Shown piece after piece: positions 48,331-60,540 of a stretch of 64,000 nucleotides of DNA. The notes under the pieces were generated by a model. The model did not search any database, was not told the origin of the DNA, and saw nothing but the letters and a program-made list of their open reading frames with translations. The position numbers and the translations under genes are program-made. Positions within the stretch are counted from its first letter, which is position 1. Every line of letters begins with the position of its first letter. This DNA is from Physcomitrium patens (lineage: Eukaryota; Streptophyta; Bryopsida; Funariales; Funariaceae): positions 1,996,758 through 2,060,757 of the forward strand of contig NC_037254.1 of the NCBI RefSeq assembly GCF_000002425.4. Direction: 5' to 3'.

Positions 48331-49400
48331 TCATTTAAAAAGCAAGCAAATATTCTTAAATTTAATAATATATTTTTTTGAAGTTTTTATTGATTAAAAA
48401 ATAAAGATATAATAAAACAACAAGTAGATTGGATAGAGAGAGAAGGACCTTAATGAATTTGAGGTGGTAGAATGTTTAGCTGCATAATCTCTATTGTGGC
48501 TGAGCTTCTTTATTTTTTGAATGTTTGCACTCTTAATTATACTTGTATGTTGTTTTTTTAAGCAATTTTTAGATTGGTGGCCTCCTTCATTATAATATAA
48601 GCATAGGCCTTATTCAAATTGATGCTTCTTCTCTTTTAATATAAGAAGTTTGAATTATATCTCATCAATTTGCATACCCTTAGCTCTAAAGTGTGGAAGT
48701 AGTGTATTTTTTATGGTAGTAGAGAACAAATTTTCACTATATTATTTTGTCAAAGTCCACAAGTATAAATCTTGACGGTGTTAAAACAATCAATTATTAT
48801 ACTTCATAGCTTGATCAATAATTTTATTGAATATTTGAGGATTAAATAATGGTAATAAAAGATTTTTCATATCATTCCTTAGTTTCTAATAGAGTTGACT
48901 CACAAGAATTTATTTACTTTAATTGATGTCATAAGCCAATTGTTTAAAATTAAATATATAAATTAATACTGAGCTTGACTTTTGATGTAATGAATAAATA
49001 TTTTTTTATCATTTATTGAGTTTTGTCATATTTTCCAAATACTTCTACAAATACTTCTAAAAAAACTTCAAAGTTGTTTAAGTTTAGAAATTACTTTTTA
49101 AATAAAAAAATAAATTAAAATAAGGCTTATCCTATGACTAAGATTCCAACTAAATAAACTTATAATTCTTCTATAGAATAGTGCTTACGTTATACAAAAG
49201 TTATCAATTGAATTCGGTTAATAAATTTTCAAAACTTAAAATATGTATCATCAAATTTTTCTAGAAGACTAATCCAAGGCTCTTTATGTTGTTGAATAAG
49301 TGAGTTTTTGTTCAGATATAAGTACGACCACCTCTTTGAATGTAGAAGCTTCAAAAAGTGGTTGCATCATAAGTTGAATTACTTCAAGTCTTGCATCATC
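48331..49400 (-). pseudogene. Gypsy gag remnant of G
   Basis: On the minus strand, homologous to gag of A around 45100-45950: nucleocapsid region near 48540-48680 and capsid region to about 49390. It begins right after the TSD of C, so together with 23411-24812 it is one element split by C. Confidence 0.65.
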
Positions 49401-49979
49401 ATAAAATCTTTAAATATATATAGAGATAAAGACCAAATACATATTACTTATAAGACTTCGGAAATAGAAGTATAAAGATAAACTAGAAGAAAGGTAAAAA
49501 CTTTTATCATTAATTAAGGTATTAAATTTTTGAATAATAAGCTTGGTTCTTATTTCGAAGCTAAAGGCATTCAGTACATGATTACTCCTATATATACTCA
49601 TGAAATTATAAGCATAGCAGAGCATATGATATATACTATTTTTGAAGGAATATAAATACTTATAAATAATATCAAGTTGAATTGTCAATATTAGACATTT
49701 GCAACAAAATTTGTGACTTAGACTCACAATTGTCCTTTTCTTGTAAGACTTGATGGTAAGACACTACATAAAAAAATTTACAATAAAAAACCTTTTCTTT
49801 GAAATGTTCATTGGTTTGATTTTTCTGCTTGGTATCACATATCAAAAGAAAAACATCAAAAGCTTGATATAAAGGCAAGAAAGGATATTTTTGTTGTATA
49901 TTCAAAAGTAAAAAAAAGATATAAAAATTTCTATTTAAAGAAAAAAATATGATCTTTAGTTGAGATGTGACTTTTTTAC
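49401..49979. other. AT-rich stretch between G and K remains
   Basis: No recognised coding. The 5' LTR of G, expected here, is not visible. Confidence 0.4.
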
Positions 49980-51790
49980 ATAATAAGGATGAATTACTTA
50001 ATCAACCACTAATCCCTCAAATTGGAGAAAATATGGATTATAAAAATAATCTTGATTTGCTAGATTTTTAACATCCAAGTGAATCAAAAATATCTCAACC
50101 TCAAGGCTTAAGATTACATGTGCATGATGGATTTGGTGGAAAAATAGTTGAAGAAGAAATAAACTCTGTACCAACAAAAGTAGTAGAATTCCATCAATCA
50201 GAAGTGGAGGTAATCACTCAAGAAGTACTACTAAGATGTCGTTATATAGGTGGCATTGACCTAACAAATATTAGAAGTGGTAGTAGGATGCATTGCACGC
50301 CTTGGAAAAAAAATTATTCAAGGAGATTATGACTTGTTGATTGAAACAATGGATGTAATTTATGTTGATGAATATATAAAATTAGAAACTATTGATCAAG
50401 CCATGAATACACTTTTTTGCAAAGAATGGAGTCATGCCATGAAAGAAGAACTTGATTCTTTGAAAGATCATGGTATATGGAAATTTTTATTTTTATCCAA
50501 TGATAGAAAGGTTGTAGATTCAAAATAGATTTTTGAGAAGAAGCTTGCTAGTAATACCTCTATTAAACATTTTAAAGTATGATTGGTTACAAAAGATTTT
50601 ATTCAAGTGAAGGGTCTTGATCACTAAAAAACTTTTGCACCAATTACTTACCTTGTAATAATTTGCATATTGATTGCAATTGTTACTACTCTTAATTGAA
50701 ATATATCATAACTTGATGTTATTTTAGCTTATTTAAATGATGAATTTAAAGAAGAAGATATTTATATGTTGATTGGAAGCACTTCCAATCAAATCTTTGT
50801 TTATACATAATGTACATTGAAAGACTAGTTCTTACATTAATTATCTATATTGACGATGTATTTATTAAAAGTAAGAACTTTGAAATCCTGGTGAAATACA
50901 AAGATGAATTGCAAGAGTATTACAAGATGAAAGACCTTACAAGATAAGAAAAATGGTACTATTAGTTTAAATCAAAGTAAGCACTTTTATCAAAAATTGG
51001 ATGAATTTGGAATGAAAGATGCAAAGGAAATTGCTACACTAATAATATAAAGTTTTATCTATAAGCATGAGAATAATGATCTTTTGGATGCAAAAGATAT
51101 GAAGCTTTATTAAAAAGTATTAGGTTTATTATTATACCTTACAAATGGTACAAGATATGACATTATATTTTTTTTTTAATACTTTGTTTAATACATGGCA
51201 CATCCATATGTTTTGCATTGACAAAGAATCAAATGAATATTTTTTTTATTTAAAAAGAATAAATTATTTAGTATTATAGTATAGAAGAAAGGAAAAAAAT
51301 TTGTAACTTGTAGATTATAATGATGCAAATGAAGTAGGTTGTGTGAAGAAGCGCCATATAATAAGAGGTTATGCATTTACATTAGGTAGAGCAATTATCA
51401 TTTGATCAAGCAAGAAGTAATCTTTAGTTTGTATTTTGTCAATAAAGACAAAATATGTAGCTTTGGCTATTAAAGCAAGGAAAACTTTGTGACTTTATAA
51501 AGTATTTAGAGATTATGACATTTCTGAACCAGAAAAGATTTTTATTTATAAAAACAATCAAAATGCCATTATTATTGCTAAGAATCCAACATACTATGAT
51601 TGCACAAAGTATTGAAATATAAAAGATCATTTTATTAGGCAATTTGTAGAGAAAAGATAAATTGGTTTGGAACATTATTTTATGGAATAGATGGCAATAG
51701 AAATCTTTACAAAACTTCTTCTTACATATAAGTTTTTAGATTTCAAAGATATATTAGGTCTTATTTCAATAAAGAATTAAATCTTGCTTC
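49980..51790 (+). pseudogene. Copia RT-RNase H remnant of K
   Basis: Plus strand in shifting frames: RT start near 50400 (EWSHAMKEELDSLKDHGIWK), FAPITYLVIICILIAIV near 50635, QLDVILAYLNDEF near 50715, then RNase H (KRHIIRGYAFTLG near 51350, KTKYVALAIKARK near 51450, KNNQNAIIIAKNPTYY near 51560, HFIRQFVEK near 51635). Numerous stops. The 3' LTR of K follows. Confidence 0.8.
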
Positions 51791-51801
51791 TGTAGGAGCA
51801 G

Positions 51802-51954
51802 TATTGAATGTTCTATATTTTATATATCAAAAGTTGTGACTTATCCAAGTCTTAACTAAGATACTAGAAGTGCCTTTTTTTTGGCTTTTGACACATTTTA
51901 TTTGCAACAAATGATGTCCATCATGTTTTTATAATACATCTTATTATTGTAATA
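51802..51954 (+). repeat. 3' LTR of copia element K
   Basis: 153 bp; matches 10935-11086. Preceded by tgtaggagcag, a polypurine-like tract, and followed by tgatg, the probable TSD. Confidence 0.8.
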
Positions 51955-52432
51955 TGATGGAATTATTTAAAAAAAAATAAAAATAAAAAAAGTAAAAAAA
52001 ATGTCTAATGAGCATGGACAAACAATTATTATTAAATAGAGAAAGTTATTGAAAAGAAACAATTTGGAATCAATGCCTTATTGAAGAAGCTTGGAGACAA
52101 TAAGAACGGTTATTATTGGTATTTTATCAATAAGCAGCTAGTACTAACTTAATGATGTTAATAAATCCTTCTTGGAAATGAAGTTCAAGAAGAAGAAAAT
52201 AAGAGAAAGTTCTTAGAGGAAGATTTGACGACTACAAGTCAAAGTAGTAGATGACAATATATGAGATGGACCAATACTTTATCAAGTAACATATGAATTC
52301 TCTCCACTAAATTCAAATTACATCAATACTTACAATGGATTTTACAACTTATCTTTCACTGCAATATTCAAAGGCAAGGTGATTCCTGAATTTATTATGT
52401 TATAATTTCCAGATTTAAGCTCTTTTTTCTTT

Positions 52433-52434
<2 letters not shown>

Positions 52435-52463
<29 letters not shown>
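52435..52463 (+). repeat. Poly-T run
   Basis: Twenty-nine consecutive T bases; could be the tail of a minus-strand retroposon, but no body is visible to its left. Confidence 0.9.
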
Positions 52464-52891
52464 CAACTTAGAGGCGTTATCTGCAAATGAAGAAGATATC
52501 ACAATATACTAAAGTTAGTCCCATCCATGCTTAATTTTTTTCTTTTGTACAAAACTATGAAAAACTATAGAAGATTGGAACTTCCACCTTTCATTCTGGC
52601 AGATATTTGTGCCGTATGTTGTATTGTTTGGTTAAAATACTCTCCAATAAATATCTTGACTAAACATATGTGTAATAATTAGTTGAAATAAAACTTAAAG
52701 AATTCAGCTTGTTGATATAAAAGATTAGTATGCTTTTGCAAGACAATAAAGTATTCATTTGTTATTCAACATGTTAGATTTGCAGATGCATTTAAAATTA
52801 TTTCTTTGTATTTTAAAATATATTTTATATATTATAATTCATAACAAGCACAATACAAATCCACCAACCTACTTGTATATGAATGTGTATG

Positions 52892-52923
<32 letters not shown>

Positions 52924-54954
52924 TAAGTATGTGTGTAAATCTAACATATAAATAATATAATTTTTAACTTAAACAATATCAATTATTGTACAAAAGTTCT
53001 CTATGGCAAGATCAAATAATTATATTTATATCAAGGCAATTTGTTTCTTCTTATGAATATTTAATTTTTTGATCCTATTAATAGATAAATATATAAAGTA
53101 TTTGTATTTGATGTTTTATCTTTAACATAGTTATTTAATAAGAGTGAAGTCATAGGAATAGTCAATTAAAAAGTTAAAGAAGCAAGAGAAAGTACAACAA
53201 CTAGCAATTAGAGGTTGTGCCAATAGTCTCAAGTAGCTTTGTGAGGTTTTTTTTTTTTTAAACTTTAGGCATGTGTTTTAATTTTTTCGATCTATTTATC
53301 TATAGCTATGTAAATAGAGATTCTATAGGCATTTATCTTGCTTAATTATTATTAAAAAAAATTATTATATTTTTTTAAAATTATTATTATAACTATTAAA
53401 AAAACCATACTTTCATATATCTTAGATAAAAAAATTATGCTATAATTGGCATTAGCAAACTAGTTGACTTGTTGCTCTAACTTAATAGCACACATATTCA
53501 AGTATGAATGCAAGAGAGTTTTTCTTACTTAAATGCATGACATGAGCAAATATATTGAATGGAAACAACTACACCAAATATCATGTGGCTTGAGTTACTA
53601 AACTCTATGATGGTAGTATTACTTATTAGATCCAAGTTACTAGTATGTATTTTTAAAGTCAAAGAATTATAGAATGCTAAAAGTATGATTAGACCTTATC
53701 ATATGGTAATTAGAAATATAAAAGGAGGATCTCAACTTTTTGCATATTTTAAAGAAGACTCTCAAAAGGCTCAAGTTTTTATATAATGGAAGAATTTTTG
53801 ATGCATAAAATAGAAGATTTTATGTAAAACAAAACAAAAACATTCGATGCTTGAGTATTTCAAGAAAAAGAATAATTATATGTTGTCAATATAGTGTTAA
53901 ATTTATCTATGATCAACCTCTTTGAAAGGAATTTTTTTCATAAAAAATAAAGTGTAATTGGCCTTGATTTTTTTACTTAATTTTAACATTGGTACTAGGA
54001 AATTTTGTTAGTAATAAACTTCAATTAATGCGGCAATGCTTGTCTAAGTTGTCTTAGGCATATATCCACATGATATTACAAATTATATAAGGAATGAACT
54101 TGATACTAAAACATTGTATATGATGGCATGGAGAAATTAAAAATATAGCTAGAATTATTAAATTGAAGAATAGAACATTAGTAATTGAAGATCAATCTAT
54201 TATTTATTATTAAAATATAAATAAAAGAAAATATTTAGAAAAAATTAGGCATTTGAGGTAAACAACAATAGCAACTTTGACAAGGCATTTATTTCTTTGC
54301 TCATATAGAAATAATTGGTCTCAATTAAAATTAATAATTTAAAATTAAATAAATTTGATAAAATATTAAGCAAGTTACATAGTTATAATAAAATATCTCT
54401 TAATATCATTAATTTTAAAAATAAAAGTAATTATTTTAACATAAAAAGACATAAAAAGATATTATTATTAAATTTTGTAATTTTAATATAAGTTTTTATA
54501 TATGTTTTAGTATAACAATTTAGCAATCACATCACTTTATTTTTTTTATAAAATCGAAGATTCTACAAATAAAAATAAATAAATAAAATTAAAAAGTAAA
54601 ACACTTGTTGTCTATTATGTAGATAAGATTTATAAAAATAATATTAATACTAATTATATTTTCAAATTTAAGAGTATATTTTAAAATAAATATGATTATA
54701 AGAGAAAATAAGAAAAAAAACAATAATTAGAAATATTTATTTATTTTTTAGTACTTACCATGATCTATTAACAACTTTATGTATAAGTGTACTTTAAATT
54801 TTTTAATATTTAATATTTTCTAAATTTTATATTTAGATATTTTTAGACTTAATTTTTTTAATATTTATTCAAATAAACTTTATTGATCTAAGTATGGTCA
54901 AATATGAAACCAAAAATATTATATTCATTAGACTAAAAAATCTAAAAATATATT

Positions 54955-55310
54955 AAATTATATATATACTTATATATATATAATTACTTATATTATATAT
55001 ATTATTTTAATATAATATAAGTAATTATAATTATTTAATTATATATATAATTACTTATATATACATAAAATATATATAATTACTTATATATATATAATAT
55101 ATACTTATATTAATATTTAATATACTTATATATACATAAAATATATATATATATACTTATATATACATAAAATATATATATATACTTATATATACATAAA
55201 ATATATATATATACTTATATATACATAAAATATATATAAAATATATATATATACTCATATTAATATTTAATATATTAAATTATATATATATATATACTTA
55301 AATAATATAT
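54955..55310 (+). repeat. TA-rich tandem array, unit about 28 bp
   Basis: Several copies of acttatatatacataaaat followed by a variable (at)n tract, from about 55060 to 55260, embedded in wider TA-rich sequence. Confidence 0.8.
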
Positions 55311-56399
55311 ATTTTTTACTTAAATGATATTAATGAAAAAATATATATTTTATGTATTTTTTCTTAAAAATTTAATTTTTTTTATTATTTTAATACTAAA
55401 AAAATAAAAATAAAAATCGGTAAATAAAAAAAATTAAAATATTTTTATATATTTTTGCTTATATGTATAATAATTTTACTTATTTCATATATAATAATTA
55501 AATAAATAATTCTATCTAATAAATCATGCCATACACTTTATTTCTATAATTTTAAATTTTAAATCAATCTATATCAATTAGAATTTAATATACTAAATTT
55601 AATATTATTCAATATTATTTTTATTTTTATTTTAAAATTTTAAGTTTTTATCTACTATTTTCTTATTTAATTACGATTATTATTAATATATTTTTTTCTT
55701 TGTTTTGTATTATTGAAGAAAATTAATAAAATTATTATAATTTGATTTTTTATCTAAAATTTAAGGTTTTTATTTTTATATATTTGTATTCTAATTCCTT
55801 AAGTGATTTTACCATCAATAGTTAATCATATCTTTTTCATAAGAATATTTTGTTTATGTATAAGTAGATTAAGTATTATCAATTTATTTGTATTTTTTGC
55901 AATCTACAATCATCTTTTATAATTTAATGATGATACAATATACCTTGCAATTTTTACAAATTCATATAGACAAAAAAATATATATATAACTATTTGTTCA
56001 AGAAATTTATATTAATTCTTTTACAATATATTAGAATAATAATAGTTAATTTTTTAGATACCAAAAACATAACTATTTTTTTAAAATTAGTTTTTACTAC
56101 TATTTTTTTATAATATTTATTTTTAATTTTATATATTTTTTAACTTTGTTTAATAATATGACAAAATTGGAAGTGACGTACAATATTTTGAAACAAAATT
56201 AAAATAGATAAAGACCATAACTATCCTTAAATGACTTTTAATTATAAATGACTAATTTTAATAAATATATACCTATTTTTTTCTATGTAGTCAAAATTTA
56301 GAACCACACATCCTAAAATCATGTAATTACATAGTATGTTGTTGTATTGTATGATAACAAATTAGGGAATGCACTAAGCATTTGATTGTGTAAGGTATA

Positions 56400-56900
56400 T
56401 TGTATTTTCAATAAACAAAGAACTTAACAATCATAATAAAATTCTAAACAAATATTAATTAAATCTTAATAATTATAATTAAACTTTAATCAAATCTTAA
56501 AGAATCGTAAAGTAATTCTAAAAGAAATCATTAGATAATTCATAAAGAATATTAAAAGAGATCCTTAAAAAAATCCTTTAAAAAATCCTAAAAATTATAA
56601 AAAAAAACCTTTAAAATATCTAAATAAAAAAATCATAAAAAAATATTTAAAAAATCATAAAAAATAAAAAGTAAAAAATTTAAAAATTTAAAGAACTTCT
56701 AAATTAATCCTAAAATTAACCTAATCAAATTCCAAAAAATCTTAATCAAATTCTAAATATATCCTAATAATCCTAACAAAATCTTAAACAAATCTTAATA
56801 AATTTTAGATAAATTTTAACCAAATATATATAAAATTCTAAAATAAACCAAAAACATCCTAATAAAATCTTTAAAAAATAAGAAAAAATTTAAAAACTAT
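56400..56900 (-). repeat. Decayed short tandem array, minus-strand orientation
   Basis: Imperfect motifs such as aatcctaat, aaatcttaat and caaattctaaa recur at about 10-13 bp. They are the reverse complement of the array type at 12230-12570. Confidence 0.65.
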
Positions 56901-57612
56901 GTTTACAATGTCGTAACAAATATTTGCTTTAATCCAACTAGCAGATTATTCAAAATCAAAGAAATTCTTATTATCCCTTGATATGTTAATTCCAAGACTC
57001 TAATCCAATTAGATTTCAATAACCTTTGATCCAGAACTCAAAATAAATTCAAAAGGACACAGCCCAATAAACAAGACCAGACCATGTGATGAAAGAATCC
57101 AACAACATATGAACAAACCTAGCAACTCCCATTCACACAACAGCAAGCCAATCATGCGACTGCAAAACCCTGAATTCATGCTTCGCAAGAACAAAGCAAA
57201 AATCTCCTCGTGCTGAAAAAGCTTGCAGACCTCGAGATCAAGAGACCGAGAGAGAGAGAGTGAGAGTGAGAACTCAGAGACCGTCGCAGAATCTGCAACA
57301 CAGAGAAAAAGCAAAACACTAATGAAGGAAGGGGAGGAATCACAGAGAGAAGCCAGACGAGACATGTTGATGTGACGATGGATGGATGGATGCCGGTAAT
57401 CCCGATCAGGCTCAATCACTGCAGTCCATCTGGTTCTGACGCAAGTCAACTGCAGTGATTATTTGCCTTTGTTTTTTTTGCATTTCTAGGTGGTGGTTTG
57501 TTTCTTCCGAAGCCACGCAGAGTTGCAGGATTCTAGATATTGACTTGGAGATGTGGAGGAAGCACACAGGAGGGCGAGTTGGTTGTGGCTGATTAAACTG
57601 TGGGCACAGTTT
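56901..57612. other. Transition to GC-richer DNA
   Basis: AT content drops from about 57000. A GA-rich tract lies at 57233-57290. A long open frame on the minus strand (57009-57449) seems to result from this composition; no family recognised. Confidence 0.4.
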
Positions 57613-57960
57613 TTATGGGGGTCGATGGTAGGGATTAGAAATAGACCAGCATTGACGAGCTCGACGATGGCGATGGGCTCGGGACCCACCGAGCTCGCAG
57701 GTGGAAGCATCGGCGGAGACGCGGAGGGAGAATGTCAGCTTGCGGAGCTGTGGTGGAGGTGGTGCGACACGGGAAATCTCCGGGACGTCATGGACGGTCG
57801 ACTTGTAGTAGGCCTTAGCGGTTGCGACACTGGAGGCGTGAGTTCGTAGTTTCGAGGACGCTGGCGATGAGGGGGAGCAGAACGAGGAGGAGGAGGAGTA
57901 GAAGCGCGAGAGGAAGGGCCAGATTTGATGACTCCAGGACCCTACTGGATAAGTTTGCAA
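57613..57960 (-). CDS. Unrecognised ORF, possibly first exon of a minus-strand gene
   Basis: 115 codons starting MQTYPVGSWSHQIWPFLSRF, with a Ser/Arg-rich, acid-poor N-terminus that would suit an organelle transit peptide. A possible donor (ctcg|gtgggt) lies near codon 92. I found no further exon. It would be divergent from the secreted-peptide gene, with 138 bp between the two start codons. May be spurious in GC-rich DNA. Confidence 0.25.
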   Translation of the reverse strand: MQTYPVGSWSHQIWPFLSRFYSSSSSFCSPSSPASSKLRTHASSVATAKAYYKSTVHDVPEISRVAPPPPQLRKLTFSLRVSADASTCELGGSRAHRHRRARQCWSISNPYHRPP

Positions 57961-58098
57961 CCGGGCGACGTCTCTAGAGAGCAGAAAAGTTTGTAAAGAG
58001 ATGCATATTTAGATGACATTCAGTAGGATTGTGGAATCTGTGGCCTTTCACTCGAATCAAGGTTTTGCAGAGGATTAGGTACCCAAGGAGAAGAGGAA

Positions 58099-58989
58099 AT
58101 GGCTTCGGGCCGAAATTCCGTGAGGTTGATTTACGTTTGCAGCTTGGTCGTGTTCTACTTGCTTCTGGCAGTTTGTTCCGCCGCGCAGGAGCAACCACAG
58201 CAATGGGGCTCTGAAGTAGCCGGTATTTTTCTCCCCTCGCCCTCGCACTCGAAGATGTGTATCACGCATGGTCCAGTCCTGATTCCTCTCTTGCGAACTA
58301 CGATCGATTGAGGGTCATTCTCTATTGTTCCAGTATTTGAATCATGTCTAGTCGGTTTATTGTTCGCGTGAGGTTCTGAACTGGACCCTATCTGGATCAC
58401 TTGCTGGGTTGTTGCGGCGCGCATCACCATGTGTGAGCTTTGTTGGATCAATCGAAAAGTGCCCCATCTCTTCCAGCGTTCTTTGACGCAGTGAAGCAGG
58501 ATGGTTTACGTTTCATGCGCTAGTTAGAACTCTCCGCACATGGCTCCGCTTCAGCTATGGCGTACAAGTGCCCGGCACTAGTGACAGGCGCTACCATCGC
58601 GAGTACTGTTGTAGGCAGACTAGTTTAAGCTGTCACTCCCTCACTCATATCCAGGCGTGACTTTAGAATCCTTGATTGAATAAAAATCCCGCACGATGAC
58701 TTTACAATCCACTCAAGATAAATATTCACACAGAAAAAAGATAAATAAATAAATATATCCGGTATGAGGTCAGTTCCTGCACATTGACCGTCAAACTGAG
58801 CTCTTCTCACAAATCTGCTACCGAACCGCAGGTCCACCACAAGAGTATTATCTCCGAGGCAGATTACCATCTTCAGCGCAATTGGAATCAGTCGAGCAAG
58901 AGTTCGAGGAGTTTGTGCGGCGAGAGCTGGCAGATCAGTACATAGACCCGAGCGCCAACTGCGAGAACGACCCCAGCTTGTGTCCGTGA
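58099..58989 (+). CDS. Candidate PSY-like secreted peptide precursor
   Basis: Two exons, 58099-58222 and 58832-58989, joined in phase by a GT-AG intron of 609 bp, give 93 residues. Residues 1-29 form a signal peptide with core LIYVCSLVVFYLLLAVCSAA. The middle is Gln/Glu-rich (residues 30-75). The C-terminus from Asp76 reads DQYIDPSANCENDPSLCP. The known plant peptide hormone PSY1 has DYGDPSANPKHDPGVP: Tyr, DPSAN and DP align without gaps. Family peptides are tyrosine-sulfated, secreted and sensed by leucine-rich-repeat receptor kinases. Differences: the usual His before DP is Asn, two Cys (85 and 92) are added, and the residue before Tyr is Gln, with Asp one further back. The gene structure is well supported by phase and ending; the family assignment is inference from a short motif. 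Confidence 0.6.
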
Positions 58990-60540
58990 TGCATTTCACC
59001 ATGCACGACGACATCGATCAGGTGGAGTTGGTGATCATGGACACAGGAAAAGCATTAGCTTTACCGTAACACACAGTGAGATGATAGACTGGGCTACTTA
59101 GGGGTTTAAGCTAGAATTTTGTGAGTGATCCTTGAAGATTTTGCACTGGTGTGTGTTTTTTTCTTCTTCCTGATGCAGTTGTGATGACTCCGAATCTCCA
59201 CGTTTACACAAAAATACCCTTTCTTTTCCTTTCCGTGTAATTTATCTCACCTTTTTTTTTAGGCCTTGGGATTTGATCCTGACTCAGCGTTTTCCTGATG
59301 CTCTCGTGGACTTGGTCCACGTTGGTAGCGCAATGAAAAGCTCGAGAATGAGAACGAAGGCTCAAAGCAAAGAATTCGTTTGTGGGTCTCACACTTTCAC
59401 TGTGTTTGCAAGGACTTGTTCACATGTACAGTTTTGTTGCATTTGGTACAAGGATTTTTGTGTCATGCTGCTAGTGATTGAGACCTAGAAATAGTCGTCT
59501 AGGGATGCTGAAGAGTGTGGGTGAAGTCATGGTTATGGTTTTGGTGACTGGAAAAAATCTATCACATTGGAATCCATCATGGCAAAGTGTGAATAGAAGT
59601 TTCCAAGCTTTTGGGGTTTGTTGAAAGTACTGCTTTATTTGAGAGGATATTTCTAAAGTGACAAAAAACTAACCATGTCAGACTTGTTTCAATCAATTGT
59701 CTATGTTTGTTCATAATGTTTTCAATGTTTTCTTTCTTTTCTTTGTCGTGTTTTCATTGCAGTCACACACTGCAAGTGTCTTCATTTATAGAAAGAGCTT
59801 TCTTATTTTCTTGGTTTCTCATCCTTATTTCAAAAAATTGGGTCAGTTGTCAATATAAAATTTTGTATTTTAGTTGAACATGACTTGTAAATAATGTTTT
59901 ATACAATTAAAAATGGTTGCAATCATAATGCTTTTTAAGCAGTTGATTCTAAATGATATTGTGCATTGAATACATGATATGTTTTATATCAAAAGAAAAA
60001 AAACATTCATCTTTATATTTTAGTTAGTAACAAGTAACAAAAACTCAAACATATACTAAGATATTCTACTTTATAAAAGTGAATGTCACAACAATCACCA
60101 TTTAACTTCTTTTTTTTCCTTTTTTTTCTTTTTTTTTGTGTCTCGAAGTGTATTTAATTATATCCATTTATATTCATATATAAATATGTATGTGTGTTTT
60201 CAAATAATGCACATTTGAAAAAACCAACTTCGGTCCCAAACATACGTGATTTTTTAAAATCCTCACTTCTTGAAACACGCTTTTAAAAAATAATCCTGAT
60301 ATTGTAACTGTCATAGCTTTTCAATTCGTTGATATATCTATTAATAGAAGAATGATACCATATATATTTAATACACAGAAACACACCCTTAAAAAAATAA
60401 TGAAATCACCTTTCGGATCCTCAGATTGAAGACTTTTGAAGTTGACCATGTACATCATTTCAAACCCTCACGTCGCAAAAACAAATAGGAATGATCTTTC
60501 ACTGTTTATTTTTTGGTAATTTTTAAAACCATTCTATTGT
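58990..60540. other. 3' flank and AT-rich spacer
   Basis: The first part is probably the 3' UTR of the peptide gene. An open frame at 59273-59488 has no features of a gene. 59600-60530 is AT-rich with pyrimidine runs near 60110-60140. Confidence 0.5.

Larger units (their letters stand above)
10930..51959 (+). mobile_element. Ty1/copia element K, 41 kb long because of nested insertions
   Basis: Left LTR 10935-11086 and right LTR 51802-51954 are the same short sequence in the same orientation, starting TGTTGAATG (TATTGAATG on the right) and ending gtaaca/gtaata. Flanking five-base duplications are CGATG (10930-10934) and TGATG (51955-51959), differing by one C-to-T. After the left LTR comes a decayed initiator-Met tRNA primer site; before the right LTR is a purine-rich tract. 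Copia gag remains lie at 12900-14290 and RT-RNase H remains at 49980-51790, both on plus. Everything between is later insertions. The TSD is short, so common ownership of the two ends is strongly suggested rather than proven. Confidence 0.65.
51960..56399. other. Extremely AT-rich stretch without recognised genes
   Basis: No coding similarity on either strand. It contains a 29-base T run (52435-52463), a TA/GT microsatellite near 52889-52925, and a TA-rich tandem array near 54955-55310. Probably very old transposon debris plus simple-sequence expansion. Confidence 0.6.

Noticed and set aside
52435-52463. Poly-T as tail of a minus-strand LINE or SINE
   Set aside because: No SINE promoter boxes or LINE coding found next to it.
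57009-57449. 146-residue minus-strand ORF
   Set aside because: Mainly a (CT)n-encoded Leu/Ser tract and hydrophobic filler; no recognisable family, no splice partner.
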